Both the position numbers and the translations under genes were made by a program. From assembly GCA_015680685.1 (NCBI GenBank), contig MNCI01004727.1, forward strand, positions 40,773-104,772: a stretch of 64,000 nt of DNA, given 5' to 3'. This DNA comes from Gnetum montanum (taxonomy: Eukaryota > Streptophyta > Gnetopsida > Gnetales > Gnetaceae). The notes under the pieces were generated by a model. The model was given only the letters and a program-made list of their open reading frames with translations, did not search any database and was not told the DNA's origin. This document shows, in pieces, positions 23,979 through 36,273 of the stretch (position 1 is its first letter; every line of letters starts with the position of its first letter).

Positions 23979-26900
23979 ATGGCCGCCGCAGCGCTATGCT
24001 CGCCTGTTCCCGCGCAGCACCTCTGCAGGCCTGTCCGCACGTCCTCTGGAATTCTGGTTGCTTCTTGCTCGTTTTCCCGCTTCGGTGCTTCGTCCAAGGG
24101 AAAGAAGGTGAGAAAGCTTTCTTTTTCGTCTGCTTCCGTCTTTACAATTTGTTTTGTAAATTTGATTTTTCAGGTTTTTGAATTTTCCTTACGGCTATTT
24201 TAGATGCGAGATTTTGCATAAAAAGAGCTAGGGAGATTCTGATAATCGTTATAGTGAAGTCTTGCTGACAAATGTCGAAACGGCCACTGAAGTGTGAAGT
24301 TTTGCCAGTGTTTAATTAGAAATGACAACTTAGCTACGGCTTTTTTGGAGAACAAACATGCACATGAAAGTGATTTTATATTTGATGAGAAGTGCGATTA
24401 TTAAGGATATTGCATTTTATTGGAGATGCAAAACCGAATACACATATTACTAAGTTACATGTGCCGTATGTTATGCGAGTGGTCTAAATGGAAAACGCTT
24501 TACTTTTGAAGGAGTGCATTTTGGCATTTTTCGAACTGCAAAGCCTGGGGGAGTCCTGGGAGCTCTATTTGAAAATCGCCTTCTGTTTACATCAGGGCAA
24601 GAACTGCACACATCCGTTTGTTTCATCATAATGGCATTTGACTTAGAAATTTGAAGAAATTAAAGTTTTATAAATTATTTTGAAGAAGACATAAAAACGA
24701 TTGCATAAGAGTAACAAGTGTAATGGAGATGCATTATCGTAGCAGCCAATGTGATTGACGATTATTAGCAAATTTTCATATTTAACATCTTTGTCAGTCA
24801 TTCATTATAAAGACACTGAGTATATTCCATTGAAGCTACCGTATCCTGGTAATGGATAAAGAAAGATACAGTTTTTATTGTTACTCCATAGTTCAGTCGG
24901 TAAAATGGCAAGATGCCATGTAAATATTTTAATGATACTATTAAAATGAACTATGAAGTAATAGATACTGCAAATTGAGTTGTATAACAATTTAGAATAA
25001 TCTAGCAGAGTGGAGTCTCTATATGGTAACAGATTTCTTTTTATTTATGTAGGATTTCTTCTTCCTATGGCACTTCAATCCAAATGTATGACAAATGTCA
25101 TTATCAGCAATGTATGTACACTAATTATCTCTTTGTAATTAGATTGCCGTGGGATTCTTTCAAGTGGTAGCTGTGCTTGGAGATGAATCTTCTGAAAGGA
25201 GAAGTGGATGGGGGCATCTATTTGATGTTGAAGATCCAAGAGGTAGAACACCGCCTTGGAGAGGAAGAGACTTTGATGTATACCAGGCTTTGGAGGTGGC
25301 ACGCCATGATATTCAATATTGTGATTGGAGAGCTCGCCAAGATGTGCGTTCCATCAAGTTGCTTCATGACAAGGTTTTGAAAACCTTAATTTCCGCATTA
25401 ATTTATCAGTTTAGGTGCTCCTTTCAGCCAATCAAATTGACTGCGAATTTTAAGGAACCAATTCCTCATTTTCTGTCCTTAAAATTTGATTTTCATTTAA
25501 ATGGTGGCTTTATTTTAATTATTAGAGCTATTCCTTTTGTAGGTTGTCGATGTTTTGAATCCTTTAGCTCGTGATCATAAGTCTGTGCAGACAATGAAAA
25601 GAGAATTAGCAGACTTGCAAAAGGAATTGGCAAAGGCACATGAACAGGTATGAAGTTGAAAATAACCCATAGCCACATGCCCACATCTTTTAGAGAGTAA
25701 ATTAAATTGTTTTTCCTGCAATTCCTCTTTTGTTCAGTGCTTTTGACAGAGCTTTTAATAATTCAGGTTCATGTATCTGAGGCAAGGGTTGCAACTGCAT
25801 TGAGCAAATTAGCCGAATTAGAGGCTTTTGTGAATGAAAATTTGTTGCAAGGCAATGTCTTAAAGGGCAGTGAACAGGAGGAAAATAAATTGAGAACTTC
25901 ATTGACGGCTTTAACAGAAACAAAGAAACCTTCAAGGAGGCAGTTGAAAGTGTCTGGACCTGTGAAACCGTATTCTCCAAACCTCAAAAACTTTTGGTAC
26001 CCAGTTGCATTTTCTGCTGATATCAAAGATGATACAATGGTAATCCATTGCGACTAGACAGAAAAATAAATATACAAGCAAAATTTGGATTCTGAGGATA
26101 TTTTTAGCCTTCTCTTTTCTTGGCATTTGCAGATTCCTTTTGATTGTTTTGAAGAACCATGGGTAATATTCCGAGGAAGAGATGGACGAGCAGGCTGCGT
26201 TCAAAATACGTGTGCACATCGGGCTTGCCCCTTGCACCTTGGTTCAGTGAATGACGGTCGCATTCAGTGTCCATACCATGGTATGTGTCATAGAGATCCA
26301 GATTCACTCGTTGGTGAACTAAGAATTTCTCATTTTCCTGTTTGTGTGAATCATCGGAGAGCAAGCTAATTTAGCATCAACTGGTTTATGGTTTATAGTA
26401 TTTTTTGTCATCTGACATGCAGGTTGGGCGTATGCAACTGATGGAGTGTGTGAGAAGATGCCATCTACACGCTTGCTAAATGTTCGCATCAAATCTTTGC
26501 CGTGTGTGGAGCAGGATGGATTAATATGGGTATGGCCTGGTACAGCATTGCCTAATTATCCCTTGCCTTCTTTAGCTCCTCCATCTGGATTTGAGGTGCA
26601 TGCCCAGGTAACTAATGCGCTATATCGATGGTGTCTCACTTATGTTGGAATACTTGCTTTTGTTAGTTTTTCTAATCAATCAAAATGCAGATTGTTATGG
26701 AATTACCCGTTGAGCATGGACTGTTACTAGACAACCTTCTGGATCTTGCTCATGCTCCGTTTACGCACACGTCAACATTTGCAAAAGGATGGACTGTTCC
26801 CAGGTAAGCTACATTATTTTTTAAAAACATCTTGGAAAAAGCAATTGATTGTGTGGCTGCTGGGATTCGAGCCCAGGTCTCCACGGCCACAACGTNAGTG

Positions 26901-27728
26901 GCTGCTGGGATTCGAGCCCAGGTCTCCACGGCCACAACGTGGAATTCTAACCACTAAACTACAGCCACTTTGTTATCAACAGACCATTTAATCAAATAAC
27001 AATTTGGGGTTTTGATACTGTAAAGTTCGTGTTAGTTTTCTTTAGCAAGAGGATTCGAACTGATTTGAAATGTTTATACCAAAAATTTCATGGTAGCAAC
27101 TAGCAACATTATCTTGTGTTTTCTTATGGTGACGGATCTTTTATGCATTCAGCATTGTCAAGTTTATGACACCAGGTGCTGGTTTGGAAGGTTATTGGGA
27201 TCCGTACCCTATCGATATGGAATTTAGGCCACCATGTATGGTGTTATCAACCATTGGGATTTCCAAACCAGGAAAAATTGAAGGAAAGCAAGCCCGGACA
27301 TGTAGTACGCATCTGCATCAACTACATGTTTGTTTGCCTTCGTCTAAAGACAAAACTCGCTTGCTGTACCGAATGTCGTTGGACTTTGCACCTATCCTCA
27401 AGCACATTCCTTTCATGCATAATCTCTGGAGATATTTTGCTGATAAGGTAAATTACTGGTAGCTCTTGTTAGCTGCATTGTTTTTTTATGATAATTAATC
27501 CTTAATTCTGTGTGTGCCTTTTTCCCAACCTTTTTTTTTACTCATGAGCAGGTGCTAAACGAAGATCTAAGGCTAGTTTTGGGACAGCAAGACAGGATGG
27601 TAAAAGGGGCCAATGTGTGGAATCTACCTGTTTCTTATGACAAACTAGGAATAAGATATAGAATATGGAGAAATGCAGTGGAAGATGGAAAGAAAGAAAT
27701 GCCTTTCGGTAAAAGCTTAACGACTTAA
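23979..27728 (+). CDS. CAO: Chlorophyllide a oxygenase, nine exons, 551 residues
   Basis: It converts chlorophyllide a to chlorophyllide b in the chloroplast. Exons: 23979-24107, 25143-25373, 25543-25647, 25767-26039, 26133-26280, 26423-26607, 26691-26803, 27153-27447, 27552-27728. All introns are GT-AG, and the sum is 1656 bases with one open frame. Residues 1-43 form a transit peptide without acidic residues. The A (regulatory) domain follows, with [10 protein letters not shown] at 109-118 in the degron position. Residues 121-190 are a coiled-coil linker. The catalytic domain has Rieske ligands C273, H275, C292 and H295 (C-x-H-x16-C-x2-H) and a mononuclear iron motif D371-x3-D375-x2-H378-x4-H383. 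The length is close to the 530-550 usual in land plants. The ATG at 23979 begins a proper transit peptide. Confusion with PAO or TIC55 is excluded by the A domain and by [11 protein letters not shown]. The gene looks intact. Confidence 0.97.
26853..26940. repeat. 43-base direct duplication around a single N, copying the tRNA 3' half
   Basis: Bases 26853-26895 and 26898-26940 are identical, with N at 26896. As at the other single Ns, this is probably an unmerged overlap, so CAO intron 7 is likely about 45 bases shorter than shown. Confidence 0.85.
26898..26968 (-). tRNA. tRNA-His(GTG), nuclear plant type, antisense in CAO intron 7
   Basis: The minus strand folds as a 71-nt cloverleaf: acceptor GTGGCTG/CAGCCAC, D arm GTTT/GAAT, anticodon stem CCACG/CGTGG with loop TTGTGGC (anticodon GTG), T stem CTGGG/CCCAG with loop CTCGAAT. 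Box A (TAGTTTAGTGG) fits, and box B is GGCTCGAATCC. A CAA motif lies directly upstream, as usual in plant tRNA genes. No intron. No encoded G at -1, consistent with its post-transcriptional addition to tRNA-His. The base after the acceptor is T at the N join, but A in the duplicated left copy, which is the expected discriminator. Joined at that copy, a T5 terminator (26836-26840) follows after about 12 bases. Confidence 0.93.
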
Positions 27729-27863
27729 GATGTTGACAAGCCTGAAAATGCTTCATAGCGGATTATGCTAGTTTGCAAACAGTTGGTGATAAAATTATTT
27801 GCAGCCTTCTATTTCAGTGTTCCATCCCAAAATTTCTCTCGTAAAGTGAAGCAAGCAACCTGC

Positions 27864-27869
27864 AATAAA
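27864..27869 (+). terminator. Possible CAO polyadenylation signal AATAAA
   Basis: AATAAA lies 135 bases after the CAO stop codon, in a context suited to a plant 3' UTR. Other near-signals exist, so the cleavage site is uncertain. Confidence 0.4.
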
Positions 27870-28566
27870 AGGGCTGCTTGTCTGTATAATTTACATGTTC
27901 CAGTGATGGATGAGCTTTTGGCATTGCTATTCATTGTCATTTTTGACTGTACAGTATTCTATTGAAGCAGAAAAGGAACACAATTATTCCTCTGAAGCCC
28001 TTACAGCAATTTTTAGATTTTTGCTGGATCAGTAGAAACTATGAATTTTCCCTGTGATCAAAAATGATGAATTGAATTGAGTTGATCAAATTTATGAAAT
28101 AATATTCTTTCCATTAAGAGCAAGAGTTTCCAAATTGTAGCCTGTTGTACCAGCATTTTGAAATTTTAAATCATGCAGTACCATCAAAATTGTTAAAATT
28201 CTGCATCAACACAAGTCTAAAACCTCATTATTAATTTCATTATTTTGATGAAGGTTTATAGAGCATGGACATGAATCTACAATAACCATCAAGGTAGTGA
28301 AAAGCTAGCTATCAAACATACAGAAACAACAGAATTTTTAAAATCAAACTAGTCAAGTTTAAAGATAAAAGCAAAAGGTTGCGGCAGAAATGCAAATGCT
28401 TAAATAAATGTTGAACATTACAAAAAACTATAAATTGCATCATATAGACATTAGAGAAAAGCTTAGAGTGGTTTCTATCTGAAATAAGTTACAAGAATGG
28501 TATTTTTGATTGTTTGGATATACATAGAGAAGATCAAATAATGAGCCAAAAAGTAAAAGAGTTAAN

Positions 28567-28625
28567 AGTAATGGTGAAAAGAATTTGTTAACCAACCCTA
28601 TTTTGTTGGGATAAAAGGTAGCATA
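28567..28625. repeat. Possible RTE LINE 3' end fragment
   Basis: The text CCAACCCTATTTTGTTGGGATAAAAGG resembles the conserved 3' end of plant RTE elements and also the end of the remnant at 22320-22350. It is short and lies next to the single N at 28566. Confidence 0.35.
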
Positions 28626-28771
28626 ATGAAGCTAGTTAAATTTAAAGATAAATCAAGAAATCTTCTGATTCTCCCATGTTGCTTAATTGTAATCAAGTAA
28701 AATACGTAGAAGATACAATAACAAAGTCATCTTGAAGATGCCTTTATTTCTGTAAAAATTATCAAATGCAC

Positions 28772-28929
28772 TGCTTCTCGAACATAAACAAGAAAATAGC
28801 TTAACCTTTGGGAGGAAAAGAAGAACCAAAAAAGTGATTGATATGGATCTTGCTTCTCGAACATAAACAAGAAAATAGCTTAACCTTTGGGAGGAAAAGA
28901 AGAACCAAAAAAGTGATTGATATGGATCT
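28772..28929. repeat. Perfect 79-base tandem duplication
   Basis: 28772-28850 and 28851-28929 are identical. No N lies between them. A further tandem pair of about 25 bases occurs at 29080-29130 (GGCCCAAAATATTTTC). The copies have no coding content. Confidence 0.8.
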
Positions 28930-29299
28930 TGGTTAAGGAGAATATGAAATATTTGTTGTCATATTTTCTCAGCATGATGGCAAAGAATTATTCGTTCGTA
29001 CCACAAACAGAAGAGGTGGAAGCTCTTTTGAGAAAAGCTATTAAAGAACCATTGTAGTTCAATAAAAAAATTAACAAATTCTTAGACTAGGCCCAAAATA
29101 TTTTCTTAGACTTGGCCCAAAATATTTTCAGAATCAGATTGGAAAAGGAATACCCTGAAAAGGATTTTTAACATTATTGTGGAATGAACAAACTTGAAAG
29201 ATTATTTAAAAAGTCAAACAGTAATTATGCATTAAACGATTACAGGGAAAACGATGACTTTTAATTACTTGCGTAAGGTCCAGAATAATATTGTTTCAA

Positions 29300-31420
29300 T
29301 TTTATCCCTCCATTTTAGATCATTTTACTTGGGAGAAGTATCTCGCCACCTCCCCAACAATCCAACCATTAAGGTTGAAAAATGGATAATAAGATATACT
29401 GACTTAATTGAATAATAACATCTCGGTGAAAAATGTGGAAATGTAGAAAGGATGGCTTTATTTACTCCGATATAAAGACCTTCCAGAAAACCAACTATTT
29501 CGTAGCCACCAAGCTCCTCTAATCTTTTGGAATTGCACAAAATTCCCGCCCTACCCTATGAAAACTTATGGTGTCTTTATCATTGCCACAAAGAGACTTA
29601 GCTAAATAGCTAAAATAGATGGAGTTGGATTAGAAAAAGTCATAAATACGAGTCGAAGAGGGATATGCTTAAACACTGTTAATTTGCAATTACCAGAGAG
29701 TCTGGACAGAGCGACCCTGGCTTGATGGCGGTGCACAAGCAGCAGCAGGAGCCTGATCCTCAATGAATCCCAATTCCTTATAAATAAGAGGGCACCCAAA
29801 TGTTCATCACTGATACCTACCAGGACCAGTTTCAGGGCTTGGAAATCCCAATCTAAGACGATTCTGAACTTGGAAATGACATGGAATCTTCAAATTCCAC
29901 ATTAAAACAGGGAGAATTTTGTTGCTTAATAGCCACAGGACCACCAGCTAGTTTTCTAGAGAAAAGCTCATCGAATCAAAAGTAACAAGTAATTCCTGTT
30001 CTAGTAAGAGCCAACTTCAATTTTAGATGATGATAAATTGAAGTTTTAGACAATAATTTGGACTGATTAAATTTTTATACAATGATAGAAATTTAAAACT
30101 CTGAAACACATCAAATACATGCCTGGGCATACTTTGCAAACACACAGCATAAAATTTCTTTTATAGAGTTGGATTCTACTTAAACGTTGAAGTAGTTTTG
30201 AAAAACTGTGACATAGCTAAGACAGCAAATATTGCCTTGAGTCATCAAGAAGACAAGAACTGACATCTTCACTCTAAATGATAAAGGTCAGACACATTCA
30301 AACATCTTAATTATATATTTAATATTTTATGAACTTAAAAGGGTTGCTACAAAATAATTTGGAATCCGCATCTTCATGGCAATGGTTACCTTGTAGTTTT
30401 GAATTGGCAGCCCTTCTCAGAAGGAAGGACCCACAAATTCTGCTCTAGAGGATCATTAATTAAGAGTTTTGTTAACAGTTTGAGATACCCCCTTCATTAC
30501 CTTTGATCCATGTTACTTCAAGTGTGATGGATAAAGTGTGGAGCATTGGGCATCTCTGAGTCAGGATACACATCATGTGCATTTCCCCTGGACTAGGATC
30601 CCTCAACTTCACAACAGCTTCTCTCAAATTTCTGTGATCTTCTGCCACACATTCTCCTTCGCGAATCTCTTGCTGGTTCCATTGCATATTAATACAACAA
30701 ATATGAAAACCTTATAAATAGGGGTCGAAAACAGCTTCAAACAAAAACAATGGAATGTGAATAAAGGACAGCTTTTTTTTTTCTTCCCAAAAACTTGCAG
30801 CAGATCAAATAAACGGGCCACAGCAGAGTAAGATCTGATACAGCTCCCCAAAGTGAAACAGGATTATTCGTTGCACGTTTAAGCTTCATGGTCTCCAACG
30901 TCGAAAATGTCTTTTATCATTGCCATAAACAACGGCTCTTCTTGATTGTCAGCTGCAGTAACTTTGGGCATTCAAAGTTCAGTTTTAAACCTCGAGAATA
31001 TACGAAGCAGCCCTTAATTGTCAGCTGGCGTAACCTTGGGCATTCAACTTTCAATTCGAAAAGTTTGACCGCCTTTTCCATCTCCATTTCTCATGGGATA
31101 CCAATGTCAAAGGGTGAAAAACCAAGAGGCTCTTGGATGTTATTCTGCTATTCTACATCGAGGCAACCTAGATTCCAGGTTACAGGATATCAATCCAAGT
31201 GTCCCGAAGCACAGGGCACTTGCGAAGAAATGTACCCAGATCATCCATATCATGTAAGGTCATATGCTCCATGGAGCATATCACAAGATGCAAGAATTCA
31301 AAACGTGAAAATCCAGTAAAAACAAGATTGGGTAGGGTCTGCTGCTGAAGTTTTAGAGAATCACGTGCAGCTAAAAAGCTTTCCAAGAAAATCTTTTTTA
31401 GAACGTCTCTTAATTGAAGT
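29300..31420. repeat. Segmental duplication, copy 1
   Basis: The block aligns in order with 32390-36240: for example 29820-29900 (CAGGGCTTGGAAATCCCAATCT) with 32945-32990, 30500-30610 with 35520-35640, and 30846-30920 with 35869-35930. Divergence is high, so it is old. It carries the LRR-like pseudogene at 30472-31386. Confidence 0.75.
30472..31386 (-). pseudogene. Decayed leucine-rich-repeat (F-box/LRR-like) gene piece, copy 1
   Basis: Minus-strand translation yields repeat-like text: LRKCPVLRDTWIDI at the upstream end, then FELKVECPRLRQLTI and LNFECPKLLQLTIKKS, then VKLRDPSPGEMHMM and RCPMLHTLSI. The spacing of CP-x-L with L-x-L-x-I resembles plant F-box/LRR proteins, although no F-box is visible. 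Frames change and stops are present. The 35382-36273 copy has the corresponding text KLRKPSLGEMQM. I am not sure of the family. Confidence 0.4.
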
Positions 31421-32389
31421 TGGAAACTTTTATGAATGTGATAGGATACTGTTATTTTTTACCATAAGATAGATGAAGGGTATTGCAAAGACTATAGGTT
31501 GTTGAAAGGAAAAATTAAAATCAAAGAGAAATATCCTTTAAAAAAAACCAATAAATTTCAAAAAAACCAATAAAATTTAACGTTCAAAAATTTATCCATT
31601 GAAGCTTGAACTCAAGGTTTTATTGTTATTATTTAATTGCTTTACCACTAGATAACCATTTACCAATTTGATCATAATAATTTGTTGCTTTAAATCATAT
31701 TCATACAATATTATTGGTCACACCAACTGGATCATTAATACTGATAAAGGAGATGGCATGCTCATGTATTGTATGGGTTTGCCTCCTTAAATAAATATTA
31801 GAAATAGATAACAGAAATCTACAAATTGTAGACAATATAAAATTAAAGTATAGATAATGTACTTAGAAGTCGAAGCTATTTGTCAATTTAAAACTTACAC
31901 TTATAATGTTTTTATTGGATAAATACAACAAAAAAACACCCCATAATAAAGAATGGCTTCTTAAGGGAGTTTTATGACTTAATAAGTGGAATATTCATAT
32001 CTTAAACAACTTTGTAGTAAAACAAGCAATATTTCAAACTTGGAGAAAATGTAGAAGGAAAAAATCATATCTATTTGAACAGTATCAGAGAGAAGGCCTT
32101 TATTCAAAGGCAAACTATTTATTTGTTGCATAAATACAGAATTGGCAAAGAATGAATTAGATCTCATAATCTAAGAGTCGAAATAAGTAAATGGCTCAAT
32201 AATTTCATGAATAGCAAATATGTTATATCACATTAAAGATGAATACCAGATTTTTGTGCAATGTCCTGCATTAAAGTATATTAGACATAGATAGAATAAC
32301 ATAATCAAATTTAGGTGATCTGTACTTAGTAAGTTAATAGTGTTTTCAAAACTCATAGCATATATATTTCTACCGTCCAATAAATATAG
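31421..32389. other. AT-rich spacer between duplication copies
   Basis: No gene or repeat recognised, apart from short A-runs. Confidence 0.45.
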
Positions 32390-35300
32390 TTTGGGTTTCA
32401 CATTTTCATTTTACAAGAAGAACTATCTCACCATCTCTAACAATCAAAACATTTAAAATCCAAGCCGAGACGTTTAAAAATCCCTAATGAGATATACTGA
32501 ATTAATTTAATAATAAAAATTCAATGAAAATGTAGAAATGTGAAAAGGTATACTTTACTTATTCGGGATTATCCAGAAAACCAACCATCCGTACCCAAAA
32601 GAGTAATTTTAAAAGGAGGTTGGGCAAACCAAGTAATCTTAAAAAACGTATGGTGTCATTACCGTTGCCACAACGAAACTTAGAAAGAAAAAAAAAGTTA
32701 AAAAAAATTGCAGTCCAGAGTTAAAGAAATGGAGTTAAAATGAAAAAGCATTAAATATTAGTAGCAGAGGGATATACTTAAACATTCTTAATTTGCAATT
32801 ACTAGGATTCGACAGAGCAAGCCTGCCTCGGTAGTGCACGGGCAGCAAGAGCCTGAGTCTCAATGAACGCTAAATCCTTCTAAATAAGAGGCCAGCGAAA
32901 TGTACATAACAGGATCTCCCCATCCTCATTTTAACAGACCTAGTTTCAGGGCTTGGAAATCCCAATCTAATACATTCTGAACTTGGAAATGACATGGAAT
33001 CATAAAATTCCACATTAGTACAAGGAGAATTTTTTTGCTCAATCGCGAAAGCACCACCAGTTAGTTTGCAAGAGAAAAGTTAATCAAATCAAAAGAAACA
33101 AGTAATTCCTATCCTAGCAGGAGCCATCTTCAATCTGAGGTGATGAAGAATAGAAGGCTTGAAGCATGAGACAGTAATATGGTTGGACTGTTATACAATG
33201 GTAGAAAATAACAACTGTGAAACATATACATGCCTATACGGCCATAGGCAACTTTGCAAACAGAGTGCACAATTTCTTTTTGAGAGTATTGCATTCTACT
33301 TATGTTGCAGCATCCTTGAAGAATTGTTACATAGCTAAGATAACAAATATTGATTTGAAAACTGATATCTTTGTCTTGGTTTGGCACAGGGTTGGGAGTC
33401 ACTTTCTATTCTATTGTTTTTGTCATAATAGCATAAGATGTGTGGTTGATTTTCTAGTCATAATAGCATATAAGAATAAGATGTGTGGTTGATTTTCTAG
33501 CGTTTCTTTCCATTTCTGATACCACTTGTTAGAAAAACTGAGGTTAGAAAATTGGGAGAAACCATCAGCACAACAAAGCAGAAAATCAACCACTTGTTAG
33601 AAAAACTAAGGTTAGAAAATTGGGAGAAACCATCAACACAGCAAAGCAGAAAATCAACCGATGCCATTATGACAAAAACAATAGAATAGAAAGTGCCTCC
33701 CAAGCTCTTGCCAAACCAGGCAAACAATCTGACAATGCAATTCTATTAATTTCCATTGTAATAAATAGATGTGGTTTCTTGCTTAATAAGTAAGCTATTC
33801 CAAGTATCTCTTGAGATATCTCATGGTTTCCTTAACTCTTCTTCAGCTTTACTGGAATAATCTTCAATTCTTCTCAGGCTTAACTTTCCTTCACATTATC
33901 TTAAGTTATCTTCACATCTAATTTAGATCTTTAATACATCTAGATTTTTACTATATTATATTTAATAAAACTATAATGTTGGCATTGCTATTTCCTAACA
34001 TTCACACTCTCAATGCCAACATGAGCATGATGAGCAAACTTAAGAATACACAATACACCCCATTGATTTGAATACTTTAATTCTCAGCATGTGCATTGTT
34101 CAATTTCATGCCACATGTGAGTAAGATTATATAACATGTGTTGTAATATAAAAGTATATCTGGCTAAAACTTTCTATTTTTAAACCATCATAAGAAAAAT
34201 CTCCATCTTATGATATATCTGTAGACTTGCAATCTTGCAACAAAATTAAATCTCCATCTTATGATATATGCATAAACTTGCAATCTTGCAACAAAATTAA
34301 TTCTAGCAATCACCTATAAGAACACTCCAACTTGCAAAATTATATTACTAAAACTATGAGCAACAAGCAACTTTATCTTTTATAGTGACAAAATCATAGT
34401 AGAAACTTATCCTAGCAACTACCCATAAGAACAATCCATCTTGTGACAAAATCATAGGAGAAGCTTATCTTATAAAACTAGCAACTACCCATAAGAACAA
34501 TCCATCTTGTGATAATAGCCACAAAAACATACAAAAAATTATTCGTCATGCCACACATCTACCCACTAACATCGGACTAGACAGTACACCATTAGACATT
34601 ACACCATTGATACTAAAGTTTGAGTTGTTGATATCTGTCACTAGAAAACCAATGCAAATGTACAAATTTGTGAAAAATAATAATATCCACAAACTAGTGG
34701 AACCTCCATAGTAAAAGAGCCAAAACCTATTGAAAGCTGAACATATTCACAACCTTGTACACAAACCATCATCATTAACAAAAGCTATACTTGCAAACTT
34801 TAATCACAATATTTTTAGCAATACCATATTACATAAAACATATATATATTAAGAGCCTTTAGTTAAACCTTGCTCCAATTAAACCTTGCTCTGATACCAC
34901 TTGTTAGAAAAATAAGGTTAGGAAATTAGGAGAAACCAACCATCAGCACAACTAAGCAGAAAATCAACCACACATATGTTGCTATTATGAAAGAAACAAT
35001 AAAACAGAAAGTGACTCCCAAGCCCTTGTGAGGCAAACAATCAGTCAATGCAATTCTATTAATTTCCATCATAATAAATACATGTGGTTTTTTGCTGAAC
35101 AAGTAAGCTATTTCTAAGTATATCTTGAAATATTTCATGGTTTCCTTAACTCTTCTCCAAAAATAATCTTCAATTCTTCTAAGGGTTAACTTTGTTTCAC
35201 GTCATCTTAAATTATCTTCAGATCTAATTTAAATCTTTAAGACATCTAGATTTTTACTATATTATATTTAACAAAACTATCATGTTAGCATTACTATTTC

Positions 35301-36240
35301 CAAACAATCTTCATGATGAATGATAAGAGGTCAAAAAACTTCATACATCTCACTTATGTATTTTATGATCTTAAAGGGTTCCTACAAACGAACTTGAATT
35401 CTGCATCGCCATGACAATGATTGCCTTATTATTTTGATTTTGCTTCCCCTTTTACAAGGAAGGATAGCCAAATTCTGCCCTAGAAGATCGTTTATTAGGA
35501 GATGCGCTTCTGCATGAGCTTTGATCCATGTTGTTGTACGTGTCATGGATAAAGTGTGGAGCATTGGGCATCTCTGAATCAGCAGAGTCCTCATCTGCAT
35601 TTCCCCTAAACTAGGTTTCCTTAACTTCACACCAGCTTCTTTCCCATTTATGCTGTTTACTGCCATACTTTCTTCTTCATTGTGAATCTTGTTCTGGTTC
35701 CACTGCATCTTAATATAACAGATACGAAATGCTGAAAAATCCAAATAAAATATGTTCAAACAAAAATAATGGAATGTGATGAAAGGACAGCTCTGCTTTT
35801 TCCTTGTCAAAAACTGGCAGCAGGTCAAATATAGGAAACGCAACAGAGCAAGGCCTGATACAGCTCCCCAGATTGAAACAGGATTATCTCTGCATGTAAA
35901 GCTCCATGGTATTCAATATCGAAAATGTGTTTGTCGCTGCTAATGAAGCAGGCTTCGTCGAGGTACCTTGTTTTGCTGGACTTAGACCCTCTGATGTCAA
36001 CTCCTTCCCGTTTTAAGTTAGCTCAGCATGCTGTAACTCTGAAACCAATGAACCTAGCTAGCATTCTAGACCGTTTACATTGCAATACACAAGGGCACTT
36101 CTTGATTGTCTGCGTGTTAACTTTGGGCATTTAATGTTCAATTCAAAATTTCCAGAAAATGTCATTGCCGATTTCAATTCCTCAAGGTGAAAAACCAAGA
36201 GGTTCTTGGATGCTATTGTAAATTTAAACAAGCTAGATTT
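32390..36240. repeat. Segmental duplication, copy 2, with an inserted element
   Basis: It is collinear with 29300-31200 except for the insertion at 33372-35306. It ends near 36240, where the similarity to copy 1 (31140) is lost. Confidence 0.72.
33372..35306 (-). mobile_element. Small Copia-like non-autonomous LTR element with target duplication ATCTT
   Basis: The insertion is flanked by ATCTT on both sides (33367-33371 and 35307-35311). The paralogous empty site in copy 1 at about 30262-30270 reads CTGACATCTTCACTC. LTR-like copies are 33527-34000 (474 bases, with an internal duplication of about 66) and 34902-35306 (405 bases), both beginning TGTTAGAAAAA and ending ACA. The complement of the tRNA-Met primer site (GCTCTGATACCA, 34888-34899) is next to the right LTR. 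A second CTGATACCA at 33517-33525 and a partly inverted LTR piece at 33372-33440 show internal rearrangement. The roughly 900-base interior encodes nothing recognisable. Confidence 0.75.
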
Positions 36241-36273
36241 TATTTGTAAAATGAGAATTTGATGAAGCATCAT
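35382..36273 (-). pseudogene. Decayed leucine-rich-repeat gene piece, copy 2
   Basis: This is the paralogue of 30472-31386. Minus-strand text includes FELNIKCPKLT, VKLRKPSLGEMQMRTL and RCPMLHTLSM. It is heavily broken, and the upstream half is truncated near 36240. Confidence 0.4.

Noticed and set aside
23581-24203. Alternative open frames around the CAO first exon (for example 23648-23947 plus strand and 23581-23979 minus strand)
   Set aside because: They do not join to exon 2 in frame and show no protein family. The ATG at 23979 gives a proper transit peptide and the right splice phase.
25707-25766. Coding sequence continuing upstream of exon 4 of CAO
   Set aside because: It is intron 3; the AG at 25765-25766 and agreement with the CAO protein set the exon start at 25767.
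26133-26290. Rieske domain of PAO or TIC55 rather than CAO
   Set aside because: The upstream A domain, the coiled-coil linker and the segment [11 protein letters not shown] fit CAO only.
26853-26895. A second, partial tRNA-His gene
   Set aside because: It is the exact copy of the 3' half next to a single N, hence probably an assembly duplication.
27765-27965. Small open frame after CAO
   Set aside because: It lies in the probable 3' UTR and has no recognisable features.
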